Shown one piece after another: positions 39,201 to 51,200 of a DNA stretch of 64,000 nucleotides (within the stretch, counting starts at the first letter, position 1; every line of letters starts with the position of its first letter). The DNA lies in contig NC_134508.1 of assembly GCF_027942865.1 (NCBI RefSeq), positions 39,305,466 through 39,369,465 of the forward strand, given 5' to 3'. The notes below the pieces were generated by a model. The model was not told the DNA's origin and ran no database searches. It worked only from the letters and a program-made list of their open reading frames with translations. The position numbers and the translations under genes were made by a program. The stretch comes from Odontesthes bonariensis (Eukaryota; Chordata; Actinopteri; Atheriniformes; Atherinopsidae).

Positions 39201-42200
39201 CTTAGTCATAGTTTTGTAATAGTAATAGTGACATATTTAAATTCAAGTTTTAGAAACTTGGTAATCGTGACACATTTAACTTAAAAACTTTGTTTTGTTC
39301 TGTAATAATGACACACCTGAGGGCGGTTTTTAAACCCTTTTGAGTACGTCTGATGTAAGTGTACTTCTTACCTCTATATGTCAATGTAAACCAATACTGG
39401 GATTCCTCTGCCAGAGGAATGCCTTGGACCTGCTGGGTCACTTGCTCCGCCCCGCAGGGACTGGCCACGGTCCTGCCGAACACTCGGGTTTCTCGGTGCC
39501 CTCGGACAGCTGTAAACAAAGTGTCCCCTCTCGCCACAGGCCCAACATGCTCCCGAAGACCTTCGTCCTCCAGGTGCACCTCTTCTTGACCTCCAACAGG
39601 GTCGACGATGGACTTGCCCCTGTGATGGCTGTTCAGCAGCCCCCGCTGTCATGGCCTCATTTCGTACTTCTTGCTTCGCTTGCAGTTCTTCTAACTGCAA
39701 CCGTGCAAGTTCCCTTTGCATATCCTTCTCCTGCTCCTTCCGTTTCAGGTCTTTTCTGTATTTGTCTACTGCATGCACCACGTGGTCTCGGAATTGTCCA
39801 TGTGACATTGAATTCAACCCCACCACATCCTCCAGCCTCCCCTGAGCTGGGGCAGGCAGAGCCTCTTTGATGAAAACTCTGAACACATAGTTGAGCACTG
39901 GGTTTTGTTCAATGTCTTGTTCCAGTTCTTGTTTCCATTTCTTCAATTGTTGTGCAATGTACACAACCGGACTCTCTGTTTCTGACAGTGGCTCCCCCTT
40001 TAATGCTTTGAGGTCCACTCTTACAGGAAACTCAGCTCGTAACGCTCTCCAGAGTGCAGCTCGATATGCATTAAAGTCAGTTCCATCAGCTCGGTGGCTT
40101 AACATCCAGTCATTCTCACTGTGTCTCAAAATGCCCTCCATGGTAGAAGTTCCAAAACACAGTGCCCACACTGCCTTAATGTGTCCCACAGTCAACAGTT
40201 TATGCACAGTTTCTTGTTCAAAAGCTCTTATCCATTTGCTTGCACCTGTGTGAATATCCGGCAGTCTGGCAACCAGCCCCCCTAGGTCGAGCGTCTGCCA
40301 AGGCACATACTGTCTCTGTGTCATTTCTATCAAACTCGGTGCTGATGCTGTTGGACTCTTATGTTCTTCAGAAGATGCCTTTTGAACTGGTGGTGCCAGT
40401 TCGGGTGATTTTTGGTATTGTGGGAGCTGTCCCCCTGCCTGATCTGAATTACAGACGGCGCCTGGCTCAGGAGCTCCATGACTGCTTGATGTAGCTATTT
40501 GTGGTTCTGGACGTTCATGAGATATTTTGTGATCTTTTATTTCAGAATCTCCTTGTATGTTTACTGCTCCTGGCAGTGTTGGATATAGCTCTGCATTTTC
40601 AAAGAAATGTAAAACTTTTAATTCAAGCTCTCTTTTTTCCTGTCTCTTTTTGCTTTTGTCCTTTGGTTTGTAAGCTTTAATCCTTTGTTCCATAATCTTA
40701 CAGGCAGCTCCGTTAAAAGTGCCACCTTTTGGCCAGGGTGAGACATTATTTTTTGTTCGTTTATCCCATTTTTGAGATATCTTTTTAACATCTTTGGAAT
40801 GTTCAGGATGTTTGGCGCTGATGGTTATTGTTGGTGTTACATCCATTGTTTCACCTAGTTAGTTCCCTTCTTTTGACTTTTTATTAACTTATTTATTTTC
40901 CCTAATTTTCCTTATTTATTATTAGTATTCCCCCTTTTTTTTTTTTTTTTTTTTTTATTGAAAGTCAATTTAAATTAAACTAACTCTAATCAATGCTAAT
41001 TTAATGCTCGGCTAAATTTAGCTTAGATGCTGCTAATTATTGGATTGGATATTGTCAATGCTAATGTTAAGGTTGGCCTATGTTAGCTTTGAAAGCTTAT
41101 GCTCTAGGTTGGTTTTTTGAACTTAAATTAAACCAATGTTAATTCAATGTTAGGCTAATTTAGCTTCTTGCTTCTAGTTTGGAGTTAGGTTACCATTAGC
41201 TTACTGCTAATGCTTGCTAACCAATGCCAATTGCTGTTAGCTTCCTAGCTGTTGCTAATAAATGCTAACCTATTGCTAATTAAGATTTAAACCAATATTT
41301 GCCTTATTGCTATTGCTAAACAATGCTAATTGTGTTTCTGATCCATGCTAATTATGGCTAACGAAATGCTAACAAATGCTAACAATGGTAACCAATGCTA
41401 ATTATCGCTAATTCAATTCAATTCATTTTTATTTATATAGCGCCAAATACAACAAATGTCATCTCAAGGCACTTAGATAGTAAGTCCAATTCAAGCCAAT
41501 TGGAATTAAATTAATTAATAATAATCATAATTCATAAAATAATCCAATTCGTTCATATAGAGCCAATTCAAAAACAATTTCCTAGCTAAGAAAACCAACA
41601 GATTGCACTGAAAACTTTTTGTTTTTCGGTCCAATCTCCCGGCCTGAGCGTGCCTGAGGCGACTGTGGAGAGAAACGACTCCCTTTTAACAGGAAGAAAC
41701 CTCTGGCAGAACCAGACTCAGGAAGGGTGGCCATCCGCCTCGACCAGCTGGGGTTTGAGAAGACAGAAAGGGGGGGAGGGGGGAGGGGGCCGCGGCGGCG
41801 GCGGCACTGTAACACCATTCTAAGGATATCTGTTGGAACAGGGAAACACGAGTTAATGACCACAATAATATCACATATACATAAAGAGAGTAAAGTGAGG
41901 AAAGGTGTGACAGATGAGGCCCCCCAGCAGTCTAGGCCTATAGCAGCTTAACTATGGGATGTTTCAGGATCACCTGAGCCATCCCTAACTATAAGCTTTA
42001 TCAAAAAGGAAAGTTTTAAGTCTGGTCTTAAAAGTGGAAAGGGTGTCTGCTTCCCGGACATTTACTGGCAGCTTATTCCACAATAGAGGGGCCTAATAAC
42101 TGAAGGCTCTGCCTCCCATTCTACTTTTAGAAACTCTGGGAACATCAAGTAAACCTGCAGTTTGGGAACGAAGTGCTCTGTTAGGAAAATATCTTACAAC

Positions 42201-45200
42201 GAGATCTTTAAGATATGATGGAGCTCGGTCATTAAGAGCTTTATATGTAAGGAGAAGAATCTTAAATTCTATTCTGAATTTAACAGGGAGCCAATGAAGA
42301 CAAGCTAAAACTGGAGAAATATGATCTCTCCTGTTAGTTCTCATCAGAACTCTGGCTGCAGCATTTTGGATCAGCTGGAGGCTTTTCAGAGAATATGTGG
42401 GACAGCCCAATAATAAAGAATTACAGTTGTCCAATCTTGAAGTAACAAATGCATGGACTAGTTTTTCTGCATCACTCTGAGACAAGATGTTCCTGATTTT
42501 AACAATATTACGAAGATGAAAGAAGGCAGTCCTAGAAACCTGTTTTATATGCGAGTCAAATGATAAGTTCTGGTCAAAAATAACTCCAAGGTTCCTCACT
42601 GTAGAACAAGAAGCCAAGGAAATACCATCTAGAGTAACTATATAGCTAGACAATTTCTCCCTGAAGCGCTCAGGTCCAAAGATAACGACTTCAGTTTGTC
42701 TGAATTTAGAAGCAGACAGTTATGAGTCATCCAGGTCTTTATGTCTTTAAGACATGCTTGTAGTCTGACCAACCTATTGGGTTCATCTGGTTTTATAGAT
42801 AAGTACAGCTGAGTATCATCAGCATAGCAATGGAAATTTATGCCATCCTGTCTAATAATGTTACCCAATGGAAGCATGTATAAAGTGAAAAGAATCGGTC
42901 CAAGCACAGAACCCTGAGGAACTCCATGACTTACTCTGGTGTGTGAGGAAGATTCTTCATTTACAAGAACAAACTGAAATCTATCAGATAAATATGACTT
43001 AAACCAGCCTTTACAACTCTCACAAGCTGCTTTTTACCCAATTTTTATCTCAATTCAAACATTCGGCTCCCCTTGGCCCACAATTTCAACAATTACAATT
43101 TCAGCAGCCCCCCTGCGCAGAGGTCCGTTTCTAAGAGTCCGAGCTCTGCTGATCCAGTTATTCCTTTAACTCTGAGCAGTGATGATTTCATGAGCTTTTT
43201 TATTAATAAAATTGTTTCTATCAGAGAGAAGATTGATGGAGTCCTTCCCACTATTATCAGTGATGTATCATCAAGTACAGCAGCTTTAGAAGTATCTTTA
43301 GAACCTGATTTGTATTTAGACGGCTTCTGCCCAGTTGATCTCTCTGAACTAACAACAGCAATAGTCTCTTCTAAACCATCAACTTGTGTTTTAGACCCAA
43401 TCCCAACCAGACTGTTCAAGGAGGTTTTCCCATTAATTGACACTTCCATATTGGATTTGATCAATCTGTCTTTGTTGACAGGATATGTACCTCAGACTTT
43501 TAAGGTTGCTGTAATTAAACCTTTACTTAAAAAACCTACTCTTGATTCAGAAGTGTTGGCTCATTATAGACCTATATCCAATCTCCCTTTTATGTCTAAA
43601 GTTCTTGAAAAAATAGTTGCAGCTCAGCTTTGTGATCACTTACACAGAAATAATCTGTTTGAAGAGTTTCTGTCAGGATTCAGAGTGCATCATAGCACAG
43701 AAACTGCACTGCTGAAAGTTACCAATGATCTCCTCTTAGCCTCTGATAGCGGACTTGTGTCTGTGCTTGTCCTGGTGGATCTCAGTGCTGCATTTGATAC
43801 GGTCGATCACAGTATCTTATTACACAGACTTGAACATGTTATTGGGATTAAAGGAACTGCATTAGGCTGGTTTAAGTCATATTTATCTGATAGATTTCAG
43901 TTTGTTCTTGTAAATGAAGAATCTTCCTCACACACCAGAGTAAGTCATGGAGTTCCCCAGGGTTCTGTGCTTGGACCGATTCTTTTCACTTTATACATGC
44001 TTCCATTAGGTAACATTATTAGACAGCATGGCATAAATTTCCATTGCTATGCTGATGATACTCAGCTGTACTTATCTATAAAACCAGATGAACCCAATAG
44101 GTTGGTCAGACTACAAGCATGTCTTAAAGACATAAAGACCTGGATGACTCAGAACTGTCTGCTTCTAAATTCAGACAAAACTGAAGTCGTTATCTTTGGA
44201 CCTGAGCGTTTCAGGGAGAAATTGTCTAGCTATATAGTTACTCTAGATGGTATTTCCTTGGCTTTTAGTTCTACAGTGAGGAACCTTGGAGTTATTTTTG
44301 ACCAGAACTTATCATTTGACTCGCATATAAAACAGGTTTCTAGGACTGCCTTCTTTCACCTTCGTAATATTGTTAAAATCAGGAACATCTTGTCTCAGAG
44401 TGATGCAGAAAAACTAATTCATGCATTTGTTACTTCAAGATTGGACTACTGTAATTCTTTATTATTGGGCTGTCCCACATATTCTCTGAAAAGCCTTCAG
44501 TTGATCCAAAATGCTGCAGCCAGAGTTTTGATGAGAACTAACAGGAGAGATCATATTTCTCCAGTTTTAGCTTGTCTTCATTGGCTCCCTGTTAAATTCA
44601 GAATAGAATTTAAGATTCTTCTCCTTACATATAAAGCTCTTAATGACCGAGCTCCATCATATCTTAAAGATCTCATTGTAAGATATTTTCCTAACAGCAC
44701 TTCGTTCCCAAACTGCAGGTTTACTTGAGGTTCCCAGAGTTTCTAAAAGTAGAATGGGAGGCAGAGCCTTCAGTTATCAGGCCCCTCTATTGTGGAATAA
44801 GCTGCCAGTAAATGTCCGGGAAGCAGACACCCTTTCCACTTTTAAGACCAGGCTTAAAACTTTCCTTTTCGATAAAGCTTATAGTTAGGTCTGTTGAATC
44901 TGATAGTGTATCTGCTAGTGTGTCTTGTTCTGCCTCCACCTCTGGCACCCTCTATACTTTCATTACCCCCTACCCGAACCAGGGTTTGAATCCCATTCCC
45001 GCTTATCTTACCTCTTTTATTTCTCCCCCTACCCGAACCAGGGTTTGCATCCCCACCCCGCTGTGACTGGTGTGCAGTTGGTGAGAGGCTGAGGTAGCTT
45101 GTGGCTGTAAAAAGATGGTTGTTGCGGTGTGAGGAGCAGATCTATATAGGGAGTATAGGGAATTACTCACTGAGTCTGGTCCTTTATTTTATTATTTATT

Positions 45201-48200
45201 TTTTCGTTAGCACAAGTTTCTTGTGTTTACCTTGTATAGGGATGGCTCAGGTAATCCTGAAACATCCCATAGTTAAGCTGCTATAGGCCTAGACTGCTGG
45301 GGGGCCTCATCTGTCACGCCTTTCCTCACTTTACTCTCTTTATGTATATGTGATATTATTGTGGTCATTAACTCGTGTTTCCCTGTTCCAACAGATATTC
45401 TTTGAATGGTGTTACAGTGCCGCCGCCGCCGCTGCGGCCCTCCCCCTTCCCCCCCCCTTTCTGTCTTCTCAAACCCCAGCTGGTCGAGGCGGATGGCCAC
45501 CCTTCCTGAGTCTGGTTCTGCCAGAGGTTTCTTCCTGTTAAAAGGGAGTCGTTTCTCTCCACAGTCGCCTCAGGCACGCTCAGGCCGGGAGATTGGACCG
45601 AAAAACAAAAAGTTTTCAGTGCAATCTGTTGGTTTTCTTAGCTAGGAAATTGTTTTTGAATTGGCTCTATATGAACGAATTGGATTATTTTATGAATTAT
45701 GATTATTATTAATTAATTGAATTCCAATTGGCTTGAATTGGACTTACTATTTAAGTGCCTTGAGATGACATTTGTTGTATTTGGCGCTATATAAATAAAA
45801 ATGAATTGAATTGAATTGAATTGAATTGAAGTGCTTACCGAATGCAGAATCCGTACTCTCTCCTGTGTTCTTTTAAATTTGGGGAAGCCGGAAAAAGCCG
45901 TCAGCTGTGCTCCACTAACAGAGATCAGCTGCGTAATGGTAGGAAAAAAATCCAACCTGCCGGCTTGTTACAGCTGATGTCGGTTGTCGGGGCACAGAGG
46001 ACACGCTCCGCCGGGATCCAGATGCAAAATCTCACGAATTCGGGGTCACCATTATGTTGTGGAGAAAATGAGTCGAATCACGCGTTGGTCAGCCGTCCAT
46101 TGGGGAGTTTATTGAACAAACTGTCACAGAAAATATGCATACAGAATGTACAAAATGTCCGCCGTCTTCCTTCTGTGATCTCTCTTTATGTTGGTCCTTA
46201 TCAAAACAAGCGTACGTGGCACTCTCTGGAGGTGCCTAATGTTAACCAACTCTTCTAACTATCAACAATATTCATCTGAACCAGTCAGCAAGGCACACGA
46301 TGTAACTAGGCCAGAAGTCATGAGAATGTCATGACATCCTTCTCCCACACCTGCAATCCTATAGAACTCCTCCTTGATGTCACAGAGTCTTCTATGCCCA
46401 GGGAAGGAGATGAAGATGCTTGCAAGTCCTTTAATTGCGTTTTTTTTCACTGCTAAAACAGTACAGGCAATGTGTGGGCAGGCACATTCTTAATAAAAAG
46501 TTGCTGCCATGTCCATTTTGGTTGCTTCTTGCGCTTGACTCAGAGCGCGGATCTCGAAAACACATGAGAAGCTATACAGAATCATACGCGGCGGACAGCA
46601 CAGCTTTATGCCAATTACGCACACAGGCTCCACACCTCCACACGCATCGCGTCTGCAATCATAACTCATCAGGGGAAATCACATTTTGCCAATATTTTAG
46701 AGACCCCCCAACATTTCCCAAATCATGTTTTCGGGGGGGTCTCGTGTCAGTTTCAGGGGGTCTTGGATCCCCCGAGTCCCCCGTAGTTCGAACACTGCCT
46801 AATTGTGATAATTTCAGTGGAGTGGTGAGTGTGTATTTGTGCACTACTTACGCATTCAGGCGGTCAGCAATGGTTTGCCACGCTTGCTCCCTTTGTTTTT
46901 TAACTGTGGCAGTATTTCCTTTTTGTTTTATTTTCTCCGTCACCTCTTCATATGCTTCCATTAATAATTATTGCTCCGCTGGGGAGAAACACGCCGCCCT
47001 TGTTGCCATGGTGAATCAGTGAATCTATGATCGATCTTGGGGTCTATTTAAGAAAGCCGTGTGCAGCACTTATCCAGGATCGGTTTCACCTGGCTTAATG
47101 AATCCGTGTCTGCTCATCCTGGATTGGCCTTTGTGCAACCAACTAAGCCTGGGCGCCCATGTTTTGGATTCCTTGAACCTGGCTAAGTAACTCATCCTGG
47201 ATGTCTAAATCCTACTTTTGTGCAACGGGCCCCTGCTCTTTAAACTTTTTGTTTACACTGCACGACACAATGTTTCTCATACGTGATTGAACGAGAGCTT
47301 ATGCGAGCCGTTAAGCCTGATTTATACTCGGAAACCAGGTCGTCTGCGTGTGTGTCGCAGTTAACGCAGACATGCCCCCCCCCCACGCAGACACTACGCA
47401 GACACTCTGGTGCACCTCCTCAAAATTGTAACTCACCGCAGACAGTGCCGCAGACATCGCCGCAGGGAGGAGAGAAAGGAGGCCTCTGATTGGTCAACTC
47501 TACATCCGCTCTACACTATGCGTATTTCCGGTTTGCTAACCGGCTGACGCTAACCATGCTAACCGTGACGATTCTTTCCCTCTCTGCCAGCTCCAGTAGT
47601 AGCAATATTTCTTCTATTTCTAGATCGATCAGCTGCATCTCAATCAAAGTGCGCATTCGTCCAGTCGCCATTGTTGTTGAATGACCTCCGTAACCGTAAC
47701 ACCCACAATCCTAGCTTGTTCGTGATTGTCCCTCTTGCGTTGTGGCGTGGGATTAACATAGCGCAGACAGCACTTCAAGGCATAAATCAAAAATAACTGC
47801 GTCGTGTCTGCGACAAGCTCACTGCGACACACTGCTGCGAGAGTATACACGAGCCTTTAAGCTCCACCAATCATATGCGTATACGTCATTACACGGAATA
47901 CTCGCGAGACAACCTCCCGTCCTTTTGCTATTTAATGTTGTCTGACCACAGCTGGCAATTTGCACTGTTTTGACACAAAAATGGACTCTGCAAGGACAAA
48001 GGAAAGACCTCGGCGATATTGTGACCATTGTGACACCGAATTAAGCCATACACAATAAAACACTGAGCGCACTACTGCACATTATGTATACAGGCCAGAT
48101 TTCTATATTTTTATTTCTATATTTCTATTTTATTTAAGAAACCTTTTAGAATATTGTTGTTGCATGCTTATTTTATCTTTATCTTATCTTTATTATTATA

Positions 48201-51200
48201 CATTTGGACATCCAGTGTGGGCAACAAAGAAAAGAATTTCATTGTTCAGGGAAACACGTTTCTAACTGCACATATGACAATAAACCTTTGAATCCTTGAA
48301 TCCTTGAATTTTGCCCACTAAAAGCGGTAATACAAAAGAGGTGTTTGGGAGAAAAAAAACCAGATATGCATCACCTGTCACCAGCAGACAGCGTGCACCT
48401 CTTCTTTTTCAAGACAACACCGCAACAAACTGGAGTTGGAGGTGATGGTGAACGTGTAGAAACAGGCCTGCCCACCCCCCACTTAACGCTTAACGTATGC
48501 GGACATGTAAGGGGCCACATACATCCACAAATCCCTCTTTTCATGCAGTGGGAGCTCAAATGATCCAGGGCACCTAAACCTTTTTTTAATTTTTTTTATC
48601 TTTAATTCATGAAGAGGACATCAAATTAATATATGCCACTATACCAAAACATACTTGTCATTATAAGATCACATGAATTTTAAGGGATTCAGGGGGGAAA
48701 ATTTGGTATTTTCTAATAATCTTAATGTATATCTGTTTGGATGTTTCAAGGAACATGGCTGCTATAACTTCAGACAACACAGGGAAGGTGGAGGATAATG
48801 AGATCCTGGAAACTTTTATAAATGTTCCCACATTTTTAATCATGATTACAGCACAATATAAGCTTTACCCTGCTCCCTTGTGCTTGCCTGTAATGATACA
48901 CACTGTGAAGTTGGATTAATTACATTGTACAGGGGTGAAATGTGGCATGATCTCTGAGTACACTGTATTTAAGATTCTGTTTTCTGTGTTTTTGCACTGT
49001 ACAAGTTATTAAAGACCTGGTCCTGATTCCAGTCCACACCAAGCCAGAGGACTCAGAGAAGGAGCTGGATGAGATTTACGATGTGGTCCAACATGTCATA
49101 AAGGAATGGGGAACTGAAGTAAGCTTCATAGTTTTTGTGTTACCAGCAACCTCAAATTATGTTCAAAGACTATGTGAACTCTGTGAAGCTGTTTTAAGCC
49201 AGTCCCAATTCAAATCACCAGCTAACACAAGTTCACCATAATTCAGGACAGGACAGGACAAAACATGCTTCAAAGATTGTAATGTTTCCTTTGAGGCAAT
49301 AACAAGCAATAACAACAGTTATACAAAGGCCCTTAGCCATTTTCCACACTCAGATCCAGAAATTCCAGTTGTTTACAGATGGATTTAGACAGAACTATAG
49401 AGGCATCAAATTTTTATTTAACATAAGTAGTAACACCGCCACCTTTCCTAGGCCTTAAGTTCTGTAAGTGATGTGAAGAGGACTTGCATTTGCTGATAAC
49501 TTAGTTTGTGATATTTAAAGGTAACAAGATTTGTTTACTTGCCAATGGTGCTTTTTAATGCAGCGAGTCAAACACATGGTTTAGTTTCATCCCACTTTTT
49601 TCCCACATTCTTAGCTGAATTTTTGCCTTATAAAGGCAGAGAAATCTTTTATGCTATTATATTCATTATAAAACATGGCCTGAATAGATCTTTAGCTTCT
49701 TACTTTTCACCTCTACTAAACACATGAGAGCTATGACTGCTTTAACTTAACACATAACAGTTGAGCTTGTAGAAGTTGTGGCGATTATCACCACATTTAT
49801 GTTCTTTAAAAACACATGCGTAGCTTCCATTTATGTTATTTCTTTGGCAGAACATTATGATTTTGGGGGACTTTAATGCGGATGGACGTTATCTCTCCAA
49901 GAAGAAGAGGGAAAGTATCCGGATCTTTTCTTATCCCTTCCATTGGCTAATAGGCGATGATGTCGACACCACGGCAAGCAACTATAATGACAACACCTAT
50001 GACAGGTGATGCAGACGTAATAATGAAACCGAATTTGTGCATGTTTTTCCTCTTTACTTCACCGTTAGGTTTGACTTGCTTTGTAGAACAATAAACACAT
50101 CGAACTGGCTCATCCATGTCTTTATAGACCTTGCTTTGTGCACTGGTGCAGTCATGTTGGAACAGGAAGGGGTTTTCACAAAGTTGGGAGCATGAAATTG
50201 TCCAAAATCTCTTGGTATACTGAAGCATTCAGAGTTCCTTTCACTGGAACTAAGGGGCCAAGCACAGCTTCTGAAAAACAACCCCACACCATAATCCCCC
50301 CTCCACCAAACTTTACACTTGGCACAATGCAGTCAGACAAGTACTGTTCTCCTGGCAACCGCCAAACCCAGACTGCTCCATCAGATTGCCAGATGGAGAA
50401 GCGTGATTCGTCACTCCAGAGAACGCATCTCCACTACTCTCGAGTCCAGTGGCGGCGTGCTTTACACCACTGCATCCGACACTTTCCATTCCACTTGGTG
50501 ATGTATGTCTCGGATGCAGCTGCTCGGCCATGGAAACCATTCCACAAAGCTCTCTATGCACTGTTCTTGAGCTAATCTGAAGGCCTTTCAGGTGCCTTTT
50601 AACAGGCTGTTTCAACACTAATTATCAATATGCATGGCTGAAGTTCAGCTCTCCAGCACAACAGAAGAAGAGGAATAAAAACTGGACCAACATCTGTATG
50701 ACACACTAATCATCTGATTAATAAGCAGCTTATTTGACATGTATGTCTACACTTACCATTCACTTGCAAGTGCACACAAAGGTTTGTAACATACAGTCAG
50801 TGTATTAAATCCTGTGATGCATCTTCTGCAAACAGGATCGTGGTATATGGAGAGGCCATGCTGAATGCCATCGTCTGCGGCTCTGCCAAGTCTTTCAACT
50901 TCCAGGAAGGCTTAAGACTGACTGAGAAACAAGTGAGAATTCCAGCTGTTTGCTTTGATTTCCATACCTACAAACATCTTGTTGATGATTGAAAGTCTGC
51001 AGCATTTTAAAGGACAGCCAGTGTTGAGATTCATCATGAGATTTTTCTTTGCCTTCTAAGGCTCTCAGCATCAGTGACCATTACCCTGTGGAGGTGGAGC
51101 TGAAGGCAGACATACCAAAAAAAAAAAGGGAGACGTCTAAGACCCAAACAAACACCGGAGGACAAGGTATAAAGAGTGGTATCTTTAATTGTATTGATCC

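Larger units (their letters stand above)
34399..46349 (-). mobile_element. Endogenous retrovirus (class I-like provirus), minus orientation
   Basis: Two 295-bp LTRs, a 4-bp target duplication CCTG (34395-34398, 46350-46353), a likely primer-binding site (46051-46034, starting TGGTGACCCCGA on the minus strand) and a polypurine tract (34706-34694) define the provirus. Gene order is gag, pol remnants, env remnants. Much of pol is deleted and env has stops and shifts, so it cannot make virus. Inside are a pair of L2 LINEs (41411-45830) and a solo LTR (36557-36972). Confidence 0.92.
32931..47231 (-). mobile_element. PIF/Harbinger element carrying nested insertions
   Basis: The right end, complement of GGGCCCGTTGCACAAAAG (near 47214-47231), matches the left-end sequence GGTTGCACAAAAGTAGGAT (from about 32935). 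Between them, on the minus strand, lie a Myb-like exon (47009-46852) and a HARBI1-like transposase. Removing the 12-kb provirus leaves about 2.3 kb, a normal size for a Harbinger. The exact left end and the 3-bp target duplication could not be fixed. Confidence 0.7.
28984..49005. other. DNase intron 4, 20 kb, mainly nested mobile DNA
   Basis: Donor after 28983 and acceptor before 49006. It holds, from left to right, a hAT-like MITE, a hairpin, the unassigned minus gene, a LINE tail, the Harbinger element with its provirus, and a PIF-type MITE. The stretch 28984-30000 shows no clear element; 48309-49005 shows none either. Confidence 0.85.

Noticed and set aside
39340..40494. Plus-strand frames of 84-176 codons
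   Set aside because: They lie opposite the 490-codon gag frame and have no recognisable features.
46435..47022. 195-codon plus frame
   Set aside because: It runs opposite the Harbinger Myb-like exon and transposase exon, which have clear family matches on the minus strand.
28984..49005. Reading the DNase exons 1-4 and 5-9 as two separate genes because of the 20-kb gap
   Set aside because: The phases join exactly (exon 4 ends in the first base of a Val codon and exon 5 supplies the other two), and each half alone lacks part of the catalytic set.
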